Positions 62,835-64,000 of a DNA stretch of 64,000 nt are shown piece by piece. Below the pieces are notes generated by a model. The model had not been told where the DNA came from. It ran no database searches and saw nothing but the letters and a program-made list of their open reading frames with translations. Position 1 is the first letter of the stretch. Each line of letters starts with the position of its first letter. The DNA is from Petrolisthes cinctipes (Eukaryota; Arthropoda; Malacostraca; Decapoda; Porcellanidae), in the NCBI GenBank assembly GCA_033782935.1, contig JAWQEG010003694.1, forward strand, positions 1-64,000. The letters run 5' to 3'. Position numbers and translations under genes: made by a program.

Positions 62835-62975
62835 GTTAAAGAGAGAAAGGTTATTATAATTGGATGTACGAAGGCTACTGATGACTCCAAACTGTGCAGT
62901 GAAACAGGTCATGTATAAAAGGTGTTTTTTGGACACAGTTTGAAACAATCAGTAGACTTCAATATCCAAACCCCT
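62835..62975. mobile_element. hairpin MITE, A-type, decayed
   Basis: AAGGCTACTGATGACTCCAA and inverted GACACAGTTTGAAACAATCA mark the arms. Confidence 0.55.
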
Positions 62976-64000
62976 AACCTTGGAATGAATTGGAAGGGAT
63001 GATTGATTAGGTTTAAGTGCAGACTGTACTCGGGACATTAACCTAAAAACTTGGCAAGATTATGTTCTATTATGGTGGTGTAATTTCTTTCATAAAATGG
63101 ACAGGTAAGGTGGCTGGTGTAAACGCAGGTTAAACAATCAGGAAACAATCAACCTGAGAGAGAGTTATGGAAAGAATAGTTTGACCACAACCTACCTACC
63201 GGGTTTGGGTCCTCATAAGGCTGGAAACATGAAAGAAAAGGCCATAAGAAGAAACATGCTCAAAGTAAACAAGGAGGAGGAAAATAATTGAACATAAACA
63301 AAAGCCCATAGACAACTCAGCAGAGAACAACATATACATACATAAGTTGCAAGTGATGAAACATTTGCCTTCAGTGTTATATTATATCCTGATTATGTAA
63401 CTATTAGAATTTGTGTTTAGTTTTGAAGCTGTTGTGATATAACTTGACGCAGCGCAGCACGGCAGAAGACAGACGAGCTGGTTGTAGGGCGGGTGGGTTG
63501 ATGGTTCTCTAGAGATTTAAGTGGGAAATACACTAATAGAGCAATTATTTATGCTTATTGTATTAACGAACGAACTGTCATCATCAGAGAATGTGAATAT
63601 GCACTCGTGAATTAAATCATATTTTCCTCTCGGATTTTTCCAATTTGAATATGATAGACTTATTTATTTGTCAATATTTTGTATCTCTTGGAATAAGATA
63701 GAACTATTATTTTTTTCTGTCCAGGTTGCACACTGATTAATTAATTAAGTTGCCTCCACACCTTAGAACAAACTCACGGTATAATAATTATGTATATTGA
63801 TTGATTTAGAGACTTCATCTTTAGCTCACAACTGCTGATGTATCCCTGATTTACGAACCTGTTAATGTTGCTGTATATAATGATTTATGTGCCAATAAGA
63901 TATTTTTTCTTTTCTTTCAATTTCATCTTGGTAATAATTGTGATAGATAATTCCCCCCACCCCTCTTATTATTATTATATTTTTCTCTTTGGAGTATGAT

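Larger units (their letters stand above)
61208..64000. other. downstream region of CLASP
   Basis: Two hairpin MITE copies (61633, 62835) and a GC-rich open stretch at 61906-62054 stand out. 63.0-64.0 kb is AT-rich with no recognised gene. Confidence 0.6.

Overview
The window reads as part of an arthropod nuclear genome. Small protein-coding exons with canonical GT-AG borders are scattered through long AT-rich introns full of microsatellites, minisatellites and DNA-transposon debris. The dense CA/GA arrays, the many TACAGTA-type words and the insect/crustacean-like protein suggest a crustacean, probably a decapod. That assignment is an inference; no marker gene proves it.

I can support one gene. 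It is the 3' part of a CLASP (CLIP-associating protein; Orbit/Mast in Drosophila) on the + strand. The exons run from 13161 to the stop codon at 60697-60699. They encode the end of the TOG1-TOG2 linker, TOG2 (about 31.3-34.1 kb), a Ser/Arg-rich microtubule- and EB-binding linker with two SxIP-type motifs (36.4-47.3 kb), TOG3 (53.1-54.5 kb) and the C-terminal CLIP/kinetochore-type helical domain (58.3-60.7 kb). Splice phases agree through every junction and give about 1309 codons in one frame when the optional exons are included. TOG1 and the start codon must lie upstream of position 1, because nothing in 1-13160 resembles them.

Region by region: 1-13160 is repeat-dominated sequence, apparently intron. 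It holds CA, TG and GA arrays, a 5'-truncated CR1-like LINE, a tRNA-like SINE and several minisatellites. 13193-28351 is a giant intron with clustered hairpin MITEs, a 2.1 kb polypyrimidine tract and two candidate phase-0 microexons. 28352-60699 is the exon-bearing part of CLASP, with introns carrying hairpin MITEs, Tc1-like MITEs and two decayed pogo/Tigger-like transposons. 60700-64000 is 3' UTR and downstream sequence.

The most unusual content is a large family of palindromic repeats of about 150-170 bp, with some 30 copies in 64 kb. All share one internal core, around GATTCCTCCAAACTATGCCA, but they carry at least three different sets of ends and are often bracketed by TTAA. They sometimes sit head-to-tail on a shared TTAA, and they flank several CLASP linker exons.
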